Below are positions 37,696 through 47,188 of a stretch of DNA of 64,000 nucleotides, piece after piece. The stretch is from Rhodopirellula sp. P2. GTDB taxonomy: Bacteria > Planctomycetota > Planctomycetia > Pirellulales > Pirellulaceae. Positions within the stretch are counted from its first letter, which is position 1; every line of letters starts with the position of its first letter. Position numbers and translations under genes: made by a program. The notes under the pieces are model-generated. The model did not search any database. It worked only from the letters and a program-made list of their open reading frames with translations, and was not told the DNA's origin. The stretch lies in assembly GCF_028768465.1 (NCBI RefSeq), contig NZ_CP118225.1, positions 744,001 to 808,000 on the forward strand, given 5' to 3'.

Positions 37696-39444
37696 ATGCA
37701 TTCGACGCCCAATCCGTCCCGGTTGCCGGCATCACCCAGACTGCCCGAGAGCCCTGATTCGCCCGTTCGCTGCCTGATGATCCAGCCCTGCTTCGAACAA
37801 ACCAACTACTGGAATTTCGTTGAAAGCGCCAAAGCGATTGGCGCGAAAGCCACCGCACCGCCACTGGGCCTGATGACCGTCGCGGCCTTGTTGCCCCAGC
37901 AATGGGAATTTCGGATCGCGGACCAAAACGTCGCGCCGGTGGAGGAATCCGATTGGGAATGGGCCGACGTGATTTGCACGGGAGGCATGCTGCCCCAGCA
38001 ACCTGGCATCCTGCACTGGGTGGAACGCGCCAACGCGGAGGGAAAGTTCGTCGTCGTCGGTGGACCGGACCCAACCAGCCAACCACAGATCTACCAAGAC
38101 GCCGATGCGGTCGTCGTTGGCGAAGGTGAACTGACCATCCCGATGTGGCTGGATGCCTGGCGAGATGGCAATCCCAAAGGTCAATTTGAATCACCGCACA
38201 AACCCGATGTGACCACGACGCCGACGCCGCGTTTCGACTTGGTGGACTTCAATGACTACCTGCACGTCGGGGTGCAATCCTCCCGAGGCTGCCCGTACAA
38301 CTGCGAATTCTGCGACATCATCGAGCTGTTCGGCCGGCGTCCTCGCGTCAAAAATCCCGATCAGTTCCTCGCCGAACTGCAACGACTTTATGACTTGGGC
38401 TACCGAGGCTGGGTCGACTTCACGGACGACAACTTCATTGGCAATCGCAAACTGATCAAACCGTTGCTGGTTGCGCTCAAGCAATGGAACGAAGAACACA
38501 ATTACCCGTTTGTGTTCTCCACCGAAGCCAGCATCAATCTCGCCGACGACAAAGAACTGCTGGAACTGATGCGAGACGTTCAGTTCCGCTACGTCTTCCT
38601 GGGAATCGAGTCCCCTGATGAGGAAACGTTGATTCACACGCAAAAACGAATCAACACCGTGCATCCGATCATCGATCGAGTGCGAACGATCTACGACCAC
38701 GGGATCTCCGTCGCGGCCGGGTTGATCATCGGATTTGACACCGACAAACCGGGCACCGATGGCCCCATGATCCGTTTCATCCAAGAAAGCGGCATCACAC
38801 TATCGATGGTGGGCTTGTTGTCAGCGCTCCCCAACACACAGCTCACCCGGCGGCTATCCAAAGAACGTCGTCTGATTGATTCCGAACACAATTGGATTCA
38901 AGACCCGGGCGCTAAATACGAGCTTCGAAGTGTGGAGTCCAAGGATCAAACGATCAGCGGAATGAACTTCGTCACCACACGAGATCGAGTGGAGATCTAC
39001 CAAGAGCTTCGCAACATCATTGAAAACGTCTACTCGCCGCGAGCCTTCATGGACCGGGTGATCGACACGGCGGCGCGAATCAAAATCGTCAACAAACATG
39101 TGCCCAACGCATGGGAATTCCGCCGCATGTTCAAGGGGTTCCGGACCATCGCCTGGCGAATGCTTCGCGACAAACGCACGCGATCGCTTTACATTCGCAA
39201 CTTTGTTCGTGCAGCCATGATGGGGCCGACCAAGTTCGAATACGCGCATACCGTCATGGGCAGCTTCCTGCATTTTGATCTGCAGACCCAGAAGATGCTG
39301 GAGGCCCTCGATGTTTCCATCGACTTCGCCAAGCACCACGCCAAATACCCGCGAAGCGTCGCCGACATGCCAGCCATGGCCACCCAAAGCCAAGTCGTCT
39401 CGCTACCACTCGCACAATCCGAGGGCTGTCCCCCTCCCAACTAA
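37696..39444 (+). CDS. B12-binding-type radical SAM protein
   Basis: The 582-residue protein has an N-terminal cobalamin-binding-like Rossmann half (residues about 20-170, PPLGLMTVAALLP, VVVGGPDPTS). A radical SAM barrel follows, with the iron-sulfur motif in SSRGCPYNCEFCDI near residue 200 (CxxxCxxC). A C-terminal helical extension of about 200 residues resembles DUF4070. Relatives methylate or rearrange unactivated carbons, often on lipids such as hopanoids. It is transcribed divergently from the megasynthase, so it may act on the same lipid, although that link rests on position only. Confidence 0.88.
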   Translation: MHSTPNPSRLPASPRLPESPDSPVRCLMIQPCFEQTNYWNFVESAKAIGAKATAPPLGLMTVAALLPQQWEFRIADQNVAPVEESDWEWADVICTGGMLPQQPGILHWVERANAEGKFVVVGGPDPTSQPQIYQDADAVVVGEGELTIPMWLDAWRDGNPKGQFESPHKPDVTTTPTPRFDLVDFNDYLHVGVQSSRGCPYNCEFCDIIELFGRRPRVKNPDQFLAELQRLYDLGYRGWVDFTDDNFIGNRKLIKPLLVALKQWNEEHNYPFVFSTEASINLADDKELLELMRDVQFRYVFLGIESPDEETLIHTQKRINTVHPIIDRVRTIYDHGISVAAGLIIGFDTDKPGTDGPMIRFIQESGITLSMVGLLSALPNTQLTRRLSKERRLIDSEHNWIQDPGAKYELRSVESKDQTISGMNFVTTRDRVEIYQELRNIIENVYSPRAFMDRVIDTAARIKIVNKHVPNAWEFRRMFKGFRTIAWRMLRDKRTRSLYIRNFVRAAMMGPTKFEYAHTVMGSFLHFDLQTQKMLEALDVSIDFAKHHAKYPRSVADMPAMATQSQVVSLPLAQSEGCPPPN

Positions 39445-39764
39445 CTCGTAGCCAGCCAATTCTCCCGTAGCCGGATTCGCCAGAGTTCGGTTCGGACCAC
39501 ACTGAGATCACATTCGCGACACCCCCTGTCATCAACTTAAGTGTCCGGCGGTTCATTCCAGCTGCAACAAACAATTCCTTTCCATTGCGGGACCCTGCCC
39601 ACCCTTATAAAGACCTGATGGCAAAGCGGCTCAAATCCAGTTGAAAGTACAATGAAGATCCCTTTTATTCTGATCGTCGCAATTAGAATGCCCCCGTCCA
39701 CCCAGCCCCCAGGCCGCGTGGGCCAATCCTTCTCATCTTGACCGTCCAACTTAGCTAGCGATTG
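39445..39764. other. Intergenic region, no gene seen
   Basis: A 320-base gap precedes the polysaccharide genes. It becomes AT-richer near 39600-39680 (TTGAAAGTACAATGAAGATC, CTTTTATTCTGATC), where a promoter is plausible. No reading frame or strong hairpin was found. Confidence 0.4.
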
Positions 39765-41342
39765 ATGCCGCACTTAGACACAAATCCGCTGCCGGTCGGT
39801 GTCGTTTGCACAGACACGATCGAACAACTGGACCCATTTGTCCCCAGCGCCGCGGTCACCGACCATCGCCGCACCCAGCGAAACACTTCCAGCCCCAGAC
39901 GTCGCCGTGTTACCCGCAACAAGGCAACTGGTGCCGGTCAGGTGCTCCTGACACTGGCGCCGTTGCTCGCAGCTGACCTCGCTGCCTTGACTTGCTCAAT
40001 TCTCATTGCAGCGATGCCTCTTCTCGTTCTCAGCTCGGCTGGGCTTCAATCAGGGCTGCTACTCAACAGCATTTGCGTCGCGACATTTTACATCGCATGC
40101 GCAGCGATTTACGGCCTGTATCCTGGAACTGGAATGAGTCCGGTGCTTGAATTGCGACAGTCTGTTCTTGCCGCGATGGCCGCCTTCGCTTTCGCAATCA
40201 TTGCGAACTTTTTCCTAGCGACGCTCAGCCTGAGCGAATTAACCGTCTTTTGCGTCGCCTCGGTTGTTGCATCGCTGCTCGTACCGCTGGCTCGACTAAC
40301 GACCCGGCGTCTTTGCTCACGAACAAGCTGGTGGGGCGAAAACGCGATCATTGTCGGCTCGGGCCCTCAAGGTCGAGCGATCTACCGATACTATTCTCGT
40401 GCCCCTCAACGTGGCCTACGTCCAATTGGCGTCGTTGACTTTGCCAAGACAGCTTCCGCTCAGGATTCCCTCGATTTGGCTGGCATACCGTATTTAGGTT
40501 CCGTGCAAAGATTGGAGCGTTTGCGTCGAAAAACACAAGCTCGTTGGTCGATTGTTGCACCTGGCGGGTGTGAAACAATCGACATGAACGAGGTCCTCTC
40601 CCATGCCGGCAATTTCTCCAACGTTCTGATTCTCCCCTCCCAGATGCAGCTTCCTAGCCTCTGGTCAGGATCGCGGGAGTGCGCGGGTGCCATGGGGATC
40701 CACCTGAAGGATCATTTGCACAACCACCCCGCGAGAGCCGCTAAGCGATTCGTCGACATTTGTATTTCCGCCCTCGCGCTGGGCGTTCTTTCTCCGTTCA
40801 TCCTCGTCTTCATTCTCCTGCTGAAGTTGCGTGATCCAGGCCCCGCCTTCTATGGGCAAACACGGGTCGGCAAAGACGGCAAGCCCTTCAAGGCCTGGAA
40901 GTTTCGAACCATGGTCATCGACGCCGACCAAGTCCTGGAAGAATATCTCGAAAACGACCCCGACATGCGTCAGGAATGGATCGAATACCAGAAACTGCAG
41001 AACGACCCTCGAATCATTTCTGGCATTGGCTCATTCCTTCGGAAGTCGAGCCTTGACGAACTGCCTCAATTGTGGAATGTCCTGAAAGGAGACATGAGCC
41101 TGGTAGGACCAAGGCCATGCATGACCTCTCAAACGTCACTCTATGGCAACGTGCTTCCCCTCTACCAGCGCGTCCGTCCAGGAATCACCGGCCTCTGGCA
41201 AGTCTCAGGCAGAAACAAAACAACCTACGACCAACGCGTCCGCTTCGACAGCTACTACGTCACGAATTGGTCTCCTTGGCTCGACATCTACATTTTGATT
41301 CACACCTTGAAAACAATTGCACTCCGGGAAGGTGCCTATTGA
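39765..41342 (+). CDS. Polyprenyl-phosphate sugar phosphotransferase (exopolysaccharide initiation)
   Basis: This is the initiating enzyme of exopolysaccharide synthesis: it moves a sugar-1-phosphate onto undecaprenyl phosphate. The N-terminal half has four to five membrane helices (residues about 60-185) and a nucleotide-binding-like fold (IIVGSGPQGRAIYRYY, near 195). The C-terminal third is the bacterial sugar transferase domain, with one more helix and then GQTRVGKDGKPFKAWKFRTM, SLDELPQLWNVLKGDMSLVGPRP and RPGITGLWQVSGR. ATG 39765 was preferred over TTG 39762. Its TGA overlaps the TTG start of the next gene, suggesting coupled translation. Confidence 0.93.
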   Translation: MPHLDTNPLPVGVVCTDTIEQLDPFVPSAAVTDHRRTQRNTSSPRRRRVTRNKATGAGQVLLTLAPLLAADLAALTCSILIAAMPLLVLSSAGLQSGLLLNSICVATFYIACAAIYGLYPGTGMSPVLELRQSVLAAMAAFAFAIIANFFLATLSLSELTVFCVASVVASLLVPLARLTTRRLCSRTSWWGENAIIVGSGPQGRAIYRYYSRAPQRGLRPIGVVDFAKTASAQDSLDLAGIPYLGSVQRLERLRRKTQARWSIVAPGGCETIDMNEVLSHAGNFSNVLILPSQMQLPSLWSGSRECAGAMGIHLKDHLHNHPARAAKRFVDICISALALGVLSPFILVFILLLKLRDPGPAFYGQTRVGKDGKPFKAWKFRTMVIDADQVLEEYLENDPDMRQEWIEYQKLQNDPRIISGIGSFLRKSSLDELPQLWNVLKGDMSLVGPRPCMTSQTSLYGNVLPLYQRVRPGITGLWQVSGRNKTTYDQRVRFDSYYVTNWSPWLDIYILIHTLKTIALREGAY

Positions 41343-42487
41343 CAACTTTGCGTACACAAGACGAAAAAGGGCTTCCAAACCCGACGACTGAACCCAATGG
41401 CATCAAGATTCTGCATGTCTGCGAAACCGCGAAAGGTGGAATTGCAACTTACCTGCGAATTATGCACCATGCGACTTCGAACGAATTCGAACATCACGTC
41501 GTCCTACCAGAGCACCACAGGAAAGAACTGCAGGACCTAGAAAGAACTACAACCTTCCTTTCGGAAACCCGGTCATTGATCAGACTATTCAAGTTTCTCT
41601 CAGCAACTTGGCGAGCGTCGCGTGAACAAGCTCCAGACATTTTCTTCTTTCACAGCAGCTTCGCACTAGCTGCGTTAGCCTGTTCACGGTTCCGCTTGAA
41701 ACGCCAACCGATGATTTACTGCCCTCACGGATGGGCTGCATTGCAATTTCCTGACCATTCACTGAAGCGAAAAACCGTCAGTTTCGTCGAATATCGCCTA
41801 TCTAAGTTGGCCGATGTTGTTATCAATATTTCCGGACACGAACAAGGCTTTTGTCGACAGCGTTATCCTAAAGTGAACGCTGTACTTGTTGAGAACGCAG
41901 TCGAATCTCGTGAAGCGATGATCCTATCGTCTCCAATCCAAAAACTTGAAAACCATCTGAACATTCTTTTTGTGGGGCGACTGGACAGGCAAAAAGGCTT
42001 TGATATTCTCTTGCTAGCCTTCAAAGATGCAAGAAATGCTCGCCCCGACCTTCACCTTCACGTCGTCGGCGAATCTGTGCTTGCAAACCCTGGCTCTGAC
42101 GGGAATACCGAAGAGACTCCCGGTGTTACATTTTACGGTTGGAAATCTCCTACCGAAGTCCAGTCTTTCATCAATGACAGCGATATCGTCGTAGTTCCCT
42201 CTCGGTGGGAAGGCTTCGGCCTCGTGGTAGCTGAAGCTTATCGATCCGGTACCCCGGTCCTTGTCAGCGATCGTTGTGCCCTGCCGGAATTGGTAATCCC
42301 CAACAGAACCGGATGGGTGATACCCTTCGACCAACGCAAATGGTCTGAATCGCTCGCAAGACTAAAAAAGTCAGAATTGGCGGAAATGCAACACTGCTGC
42401 ACGTCTCTGTACGAGACGCGATTCCATTCTTCTCGGTTCGGCCGCGAATTAGACATCCTGTTTCGCCAGCTCCTGGAACGCAAATGA
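41339..42487 (+). CDS. GT4-family glycosyltransferase
   Basis: The protein has the two-Rossmann layout of GT4 enzymes. The N-terminal part contains LHVCETAKGGIATYLR, and the C-terminal part contains ILFVGRLDRQKGFDILLLAF and the donor-binding segment VVVPSRWEGFGLVVAEAYRSGTPV with its ExxxxxxE pattern. It would add a sugar to the lipid-linked repeat unit on the inner face of the membrane. The frame is open from 41072, but the part before 41339 lies inside the upstream gene and looks non-coding. TTG 41339 overlaps the upstream TGA and no ATG fits. It overlaps the next gene by 4 nt. Confidence 0.87.
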   Translation: MTTLRTQDEKGLPNPTTEPNGIKILHVCETAKGGIATYLRIMHHATSNEFEHHVVLPEHHRKELQDLERTTTFLSETRSLIRLFKFLSATWRASREQAPDIFFFHSSFALAALACSRFRLKRQPMIYCPHGWAALQFPDHSLKRKTVSFVEYRLSKLADVVINISGHEQGFCRQRYPKVNAVLVENAVESREAMILSSPIQKLENHLNILFVGRLDRQKGFDILLLAFKDARNARPDLHLHVVGESVLANPGSDGNTEETPGVTFYGWKSPTEVQSFINDSDIVVVPSRWEGFGLVVAEAYRSGTPVLVSDRCALPELVIPNRTGWVIPFDQRKWSESLARLKKSELAEMQHCCTSLYETRFHSSRFGRELDILFRQLLERK

Positions 42488-43386
42488 TTATACCGAACTT
42501 CGTGATTTGCGGGGCCCCGAAAGCGGGAACGAGTTCTCTGCACACATGGATTGCCGATCATCCTGAAGCACTAGGATCACTTGAAAAGGAGACCTATTAT
42601 TGCGTCGACTTGCACACACACATGTACCGCAAGAACGCGAACATATCATCAGGACTCAAGGGCTATGAGTCCTTCTTTTCCTTAAAACCGGGCACAAAGC
42701 CCCATATTATTCTTGAATCAACTCCGGCCTACATGTACTACGACACTGCCTTAACTCAAATTCCTGACCTCCCCTCAAACCCTAAGTGCTTGTTCATCAT
42801 CAGGGAACCTTCGCAGCAAATCTATTCTCTGTTCAACTATTTCCAATCAAACTGGTCATGGATCCCTGCAGAACTGCAGTTTGAAGACTATCTTCAAATG
42901 TTGAGAAAGAATGTAGGAAAAGAGCAATTCGGAGGAAATGAATTAGCCGCCGATGCGCTGAAAAACGCTCGTTACATCACTTTTCTTGATCGCTGGTTAT
43001 CAAAACTTGGCCCCGACCGCATGATGGTACGGACCTTCGATGAGCTCAAAATGCATCCAACTCATTTCGTCAAGCAAATTGCCATCTGGCTAGGACTGGA
43101 CCCCGCGTTCTATGACACTTACCATTTCCCTCGAGACAACGAAACCTACCAAGTAAAGAACCGCTTGCTACAAAAACTTAACGTAAAAATTCGCGGAAAA
43201 CTGCCGAAGGGCTCCGCCTACAATGCCGTCAAGGATATCTACCGAAAGCTCAACACGACAACGCCCTCAACCGATAGAAATTTGCCTCACCGCGAATCAC
43301 TGAGGCAACTCGCCACCGAATACCGCGATTACAACAGCGAACTGAAGGCCACATTTGATCTTGACCTTTCTGGATGGAAACACTGA
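42484..43386 (+). CDS. Sulfotransferase (PAPS-dependent), first of three
   Basis: The 300-residue protein has the PAPS 5'-phosphosulfate loop near its start (FVICGAPKAGTSSLHTW, residues 6-22) and a 3'-phosphate-binding region (CLFIIREPSQQIYSLFNYF, near 100). This fits carbohydrate sulfotransferases of the Sulfotransfer_1/3 families. It would place sulfate on the nascent polysaccharide. It starts at an ATGA overlap with the GT4 gene. Base composition is visibly more AT-rich than in the housekeeping genes of the window, consistent with acquisition. Confidence 0.87.
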   Translation: MIIPNFVICGAPKAGTSSLHTWIADHPEALGSLEKETYYCVDLHTHMYRKNANISSGLKGYESFFSLKPGTKPHIILESTPAYMYYDTALTQIPDLPSNPKCLFIIREPSQQIYSLFNYFQSNWSWIPAELQFEDYLQMLRKNVGKEQFGGNELAADALKNARYITFLDRWLSKLGPDRMMVRTFDELKMHPTHFVKQIAIWLGLDPAFYDTYHFPRDNETYQVKNRLLQKLNVKIRGKLPKGSAYNAVKDIYRKLNTTTPSTDRNLPHRESLRQLATEYRDYNSELKATFDLDLSGWKH

Positions 43387-44025
43387 ACGACATGGGAATC
43401 TACGACAAGACATTACGGTGGCACCCATCTATGCTCGATCGCATAATGCCTCTCCATTGTGCTCCCAGATGCAGCGGAGCTTTGTCCGGGAGAGCAATAT
43501 GGAAACAGTATGCCTTGAACCACGGCACGGTTTCTTCTGAATTGAGCTTCAGAGGCGTTTACAGATAGGTCTGATCGATAAAACGATGCTTTTGAACGCC
43601 TTAAGCTTGCGAGAGCAGACCATGCCGTACTTTCTGTTTGAAGATGTCCGATGCATCTCCCTCCGTGTGCGTTTCAGTGCCGCCACTCGCTTCGGATCTA
43701 AAGACAGGCACGAACCATTTTCTGTTTTTCACGACACGATTAGTCGGTTCGGTTCTCGCTATTATTGGACCTATGGCAATCCGAAGGCGACACAGCATCT
43801 TGAAGAACATCTCGATTCCTCCCTGGAGGCGAATGGAACTCGACAGTTAAATGAAACCTACATTGGCTTATATTCCGGACTTCCGAGTTGCGTTCAAGCC
43901 GAGCGTCTTGAGGCTTGCGGTGACATGGTTGCATGTCACCGTCGGATTGACACGACCGTTGACACAGGCAGCCTTCAAGGAGTCGAATCTAGGGTTTGGA
44001 TCACTAACCAAGAACGGTTATTACA
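43387..44025 (+). pseudogene. Probable decayed gene between two sulfotransferase genes
   Basis: These 640 bases hold only short overlapping frames. One frame carries protein-like pieces separated by stops: 43374-43568, 43638-43850 (with FFTTRLVGSVLAIIGPMAIRR) and 43851-44033. A different frame (43586-44029) ends in an ATGA overlap with the next gene, as do the true junctions of this operon. I do not recognise any piece. The best reading is a gene broken by frameshifts and stops. A real but unfamiliar 147-residue gene at 43586-44029 cannot be excluded. Confidence 0.35.
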
Positions 44026-44919
44026 ATGATTAGTCCTTCCGTCTTTCTATTAGGTGCGCAAAAATGTGGCACAACAACGGTTGCCGACCTATTGTCAGAG
44101 CAATCAGAGATTTTCGTGCCATCGATCAAGGAAACCTATTTTTTTTGTGACGAGTCGAGATTTGCGCGTGGGGAAGAGTGGTACCATCGCGAGTTTTACT
44201 CACCAAAAGCAATTGGTAAGTCGACGATTCTTTGTGACGCGACTCCTTTTTACTTAACTTCTTGCGAGGCTCTTGGCCGCATCTCGGGATTCACCGGCCC
44301 GAATGCTAAGTTCATCGTTTGTCTACGTGATCCAGTGAAGCGAGCCTACTCTGCTTATTGGCATCAACGCCGACTTGGAAACGAAAAGCTTGGGTTCACG
44401 GAGGCGCTACAAGCAGAGGAAGAACGCATAAGAACGACCCGTGCAGCAAGTGGGCGATGGTGGCGTCACGCATACAGAACCGTCGGCCAGTACGGTCAGC
44501 AGATGGACATTGCTTTTGAGTGCCTTGGGAGAACGCATTTTCTAATACTGTTCGAATCGGACCTTAAGGAGATCTCTACGCTCCAGTATCGCGTAAGAAA
44601 ATTCCTGGATCTTCCCGAGCGATCTGAACTGGCCTCCGTCACGCGCTCCAACAACTCTTCGATGCCCTATTCGTCGCTTGTCCAGAATTTGGTCAATCGT
44701 CGGAACCCGTTGAAACACCTTGCTCAGGCTATGTTACCACGACAATTTCGAACCGCGTTGGGAATAAAACTATTGTCTTTAAACAGCAGGTCATTCGATT
44801 ATCCACCGATGAATCCTATGATCCGTGCGAAACTGCGAGAGCAGTACGAAGGCGATTTCACTCGCTTAGAGTCTCTTGGAATCACCGTCCCGCATAGTTG
44901 GTACGAAAACGCAAAATGA
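44026..44919 (+). CDS. Sulfotransferase (PAPS-dependent), second of three
   Basis: The 297-residue protein begins with the PAPS loop FLLGAQKCGTTTVADLL (residues 6-22) and has the second PAPS contact in AKFIVCLRDPVKRAYSAYWH near residue 100. It then shows helical segments typical of heparan-type and bacterial polysaccharide sulfotransferases. It overlaps the flippase gene by 4 nt (ATGA). It is clearly different from the first copy (different loop sequence), so the two probably modify different positions or sugars. Confidence 0.88.
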   Translation: MISPSVFLLGAQKCGTTTVADLLSEQSEIFVPSIKETYFFCDESRFARGEEWYHREFYSPKAIGKSTILCDATPFYLTSCEALGRISGFTGPNAKFIVCLRDPVKRAYSAYWHQRRLGNEKLGFTEALQAEEERIRTTRAASGRWWRHAYRTVGQYGQQMDIAFECLGRTHFLILFESDLKEISTLQYRVRKFLDLPERSELASVTRSNNSSMPYSSLVQNLVNRRNPLKHLAQAMLPRQFRTALGIKLLSLNSRSFDYPPMNPMIRAKLREQYEGDFTRLESLGITVPHSWYENAK

Positions 44920-46217
44920 AGGTAGGAAACCGCCCCTCACTGCGTAGCAATATGTTGCATTCCGGAATCGCTAACGCGATTTTCGCGTTAACGCAGTGGG
45001 GCATCGTGATAGTCATTGGGCGGTTCGGAACAGCTGAGCAGATGGGGGTAATGGTGGTCGCCACCGCACTTGTTACTCCTGTTTTCATGTTCGCACAGAT
45101 GGCAATGCGAGACGGTCACGCGGTCGACGATCTGGATGAATTCAATCGAGTCGACTACATGGCACTAAGAACGTTTTCTTCGTTATGTGCAATTGGAGTT
45201 GTTGGAGTCCTTTTGCTCACCTACCTGGACGGATCAAGCCTGCTCACGAAAGCCGTTGTGGCCTCCTTCGCCATGGTGAAACTGGTGGGGGCTCATACGA
45301 ACATGAATCACGGGATTTTCCAGCGAGAGGAGAGACTAGATTACGTGGCTGCTTCAACAGTATCGCGGGGCCTCCTCGGATTTGGGGGTTTCGCAGGATA
45401 CTTCTGGTTCTCCCGAAGCCTGCCGTTGTCTTTACTCGTCGAGGCCGTCCTTTGGTGGATTTGCCTTAGATTGGTTGACAAGCGTTTGCTTTCTCGCCTG
45501 CATGCAGAGGTTCGGCTGGGTGAAATCTTAGCTGTTTCACCTTCTAAGCTATTCCAGCTTGCAAAATGGATGCTTCCGCTCGGTTTCGCGGTAATGCTAA
45601 TGAATGGTGCGACGAGTGTGCCGGTACTTGTCCTGCAGCGTCATGTAGACCTAGCAACCGTCGGCATTTTTGGCGCAATTGCTTATATCAATGTTGGATT
45701 AAATACCTTCAGCGGTGCCATTGGCACTGCGTCTGCGGCTAGGCTGCGACGACTGTATCGAAATGGAAACAAGTTTGATTTCCAGCGTTTTAGCGGAAGA
45801 TTGACAGCATTGTCAGCTTTCCTTGGCTCGCTTGTATGGATCGGTGCCTATTTCTTTGGAGACCTGGCGCTAAGGTTACTCTACGGCACGGAATACGTCC
45901 GCAGCGATATCTTCCATATATCTATCCTTGCAGCGGCTTTGCGAATTTCCGCAGCACCTTTGCAATTTGCAATTACCGCTGGCCAAGCTTTCTGGCATCG
46001 TCTACTAGGAAATGGCATAACACTTCTTGTTGCTATTCTCGCCTCCCTTTGTCTAATCCCGTCACATGGCGCGATTGGTGCTGCATGGGCGTTGGTTGCC
46101 TTGTCAATTGTCAATCTCATTCTTACGGCTGTTTCCTTTTCATCTGTTCTATCCGGCATCCCTTTACAAGAATCGGTTCCCGAAAAATCATCCTTGACCG
46201 AAGCTGTGGACCTATGA
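44916..46217 (+). CDS. Polysaccharide flippase (Wzx/MATE-like)
   Basis: The 433-residue protein is almost entirely hydrophobic, with about twelve membrane helices (for example GIVIVIGRFGTAEQMGVMVVATAL near the start and LVAILASLCLIPSHGAIGAAWALVAL near the end). That is the pattern of O-antigen/exopolysaccharide flippases, which move lipid-linked repeat units across the inner membrane. ATG 44916 overlaps the stop of the sulfotransferase; TTG 44898 is an alternative. It ends in an ATGA overlap with the next sulfotransferase. Confidence 0.85.
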   Translation: MKVGNRPSLRSNMLHSGIANAIFALTQWGIVIVIGRFGTAEQMGVMVVATALVTPVFMFAQMAMRDGHAVDDLDEFNRVDYMALRTFSSLCAIGVVGVLLLTYLDGSSLLTKAVVASFAMVKLVGAHTNMNHGIFQREERLDYVAASTVSRGLLGFGGFAGYFWFSRSLPLSLLVEAVLWWICLRLVDKRLLSRLHAEVRLGEILAVSPSKLFQLAKWMLPLGFAVMLMNGATSVPVLVLQRHVDLATVGIFGAIAYINVGLNTFSGAIGTASAARLRRLYRNGNKFDFQRFSGRLTALSAFLGSLVWIGAYFFGDLALRLLYGTEYVRSDIFHISILAAALRISAAPLQFAITAGQAFWHRLLGNGITLLVAILASLCLIPSHGAIGAAWALVALSIVNLILTAVSFSSVLSGIPLQESVPEKSSLTEAVDL

Positions 46218-47128
46218 TCGAAAAAGTTTTATTAGTTACTGGAGCGCCACGCAGCGGCACTACGCCCGTGGGGCACATGTTGTCGATGGTGCCAGGCGCA
46301 TTCGAGCTGTATGAACCGATGGGGCCGACCGGGGATTGTCGGTTCGTGACACGCTTCCCAATTCCTGGGGAACCGACGCTGCCAGTCCCCAGCTTGGTTC
46401 AGTTTGTCGAAGACATGCGACGACTTAGATTGAGATTCAAACCACAAAGACGCCCGGGACATCGGCAGTTCGAAGCGTTGTTCACTCGTTTTTTTGGAAC
46501 TCGTAGCCTGCGATCGTATCGCCTCGCAAAATTACAACGCCACAAGCGTCTGCTGATCTGGAAAGACCCGCATGCGGTTTTCTGCGCGAGTAGTTCGTTT
46601 GATCTAGACTTCCGTGCCGTGGTGAGCATTCGTTCCCCGCATGCACACGCCGCCAGCTTTAAGCGTCTCGGTTGGATTTCAGGGGCCAAAGAAATCTATC
46701 CTCGATACCGAGCTGAGTTTGGCGAGATCGCAGGTTTTGAGGATTGGATCGAACGCGTTGGCGATACTCCCGTCGGGTCTGCCGCCTTGCTTTGGCATCT
46801 GATCCATCAGCGCTTCGTCGCGATTTCAACAGAAGCTAGAGGTAATGTTTACCTCTTCAACATGGAGAAGGTTGCTAAAGATGAGCGTTCGGCATATCAA
46901 GCCCTATTTTCTTGGCTGGGGGAATCAATGCCGCAAAAGGCGGAAGATGTATTGTCCTCAAGAAACAAATTTAAGACACGGAAAACTATGCCAAATAGCA
47001 ACACGGTTCATGACTTTAATCGTTCCGCTGCCCAGGCAAATAGCTATTGGCAAAAAGTGTTATCGAAAAAAGAAATTGAATTGGTATCGGAACTAAACAG
47101 TTCGCTTTGGGGCATATTGACCGCTTAA
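46214..47128 (+). CDS. Sulfotransferase-like protein, third of three
   Basis: The 304-residue protein begins with a PAPS-binding loop VLLVTGAPRSGTTPVGHMLS (residues 4-23). The rest resembles bacterial sulfotransferases that act on sugars or lipids (RLLIWKDPHAVFCASS; VVSIRSPHAHAASFKRLG). The start is set at ATG 46214, which overlaps the flippase stop. The open frame runs back to 45836, but that part lies inside the flippase gene. It is the last gene of the operon; an IS fragment follows within 60 bases. Confidence 0.83.
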   Translation: MIEKVLLVTGAPRSGTTPVGHMLSMVPGAFELYEPMGPTGDCRFVTRFPIPGEPTLPVPSLVQFVEDMRRLRLRFKPQRRPGHRQFEALFTRFFGTRSLRSYRLAKLQRHKRLLIWKDPHAVFCASSSFDLDFRAVVSIRSPHAHAASFKRLGWISGAKEIYPRYRAEFGEIAGFEDWIERVGDTPVGSAALLWHLIHQRFVAISTEARGNVYLFNMEKVAKDERSAYQALFSWLGESMPQKAEDVLSSRNKFKTRKTMPNSNTVHDFNRSAAQANSYWQKVLSKKEIELVSELNSSLWGILTA

Positions 47129-47188
47129 CAGCGTGTTAATTTTCGTTCGATTCGGTTACGATGTGTGAATCACGCTTGGAGGACCGAA

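Noticed and set aside
41072-41338. N-terminal extension of the GT4 gene
   Set aside because: This part lies inside the sugar transferase gene in another frame and has Arg/Pro/His-rich shadow composition.
45836-46213. N-terminal extension of the third sulfotransferase
   Set aside because: It overlaps the flippase gene; the PAPS loop begins right after ATG 46214, which has the operon's usual ATGA overlap.
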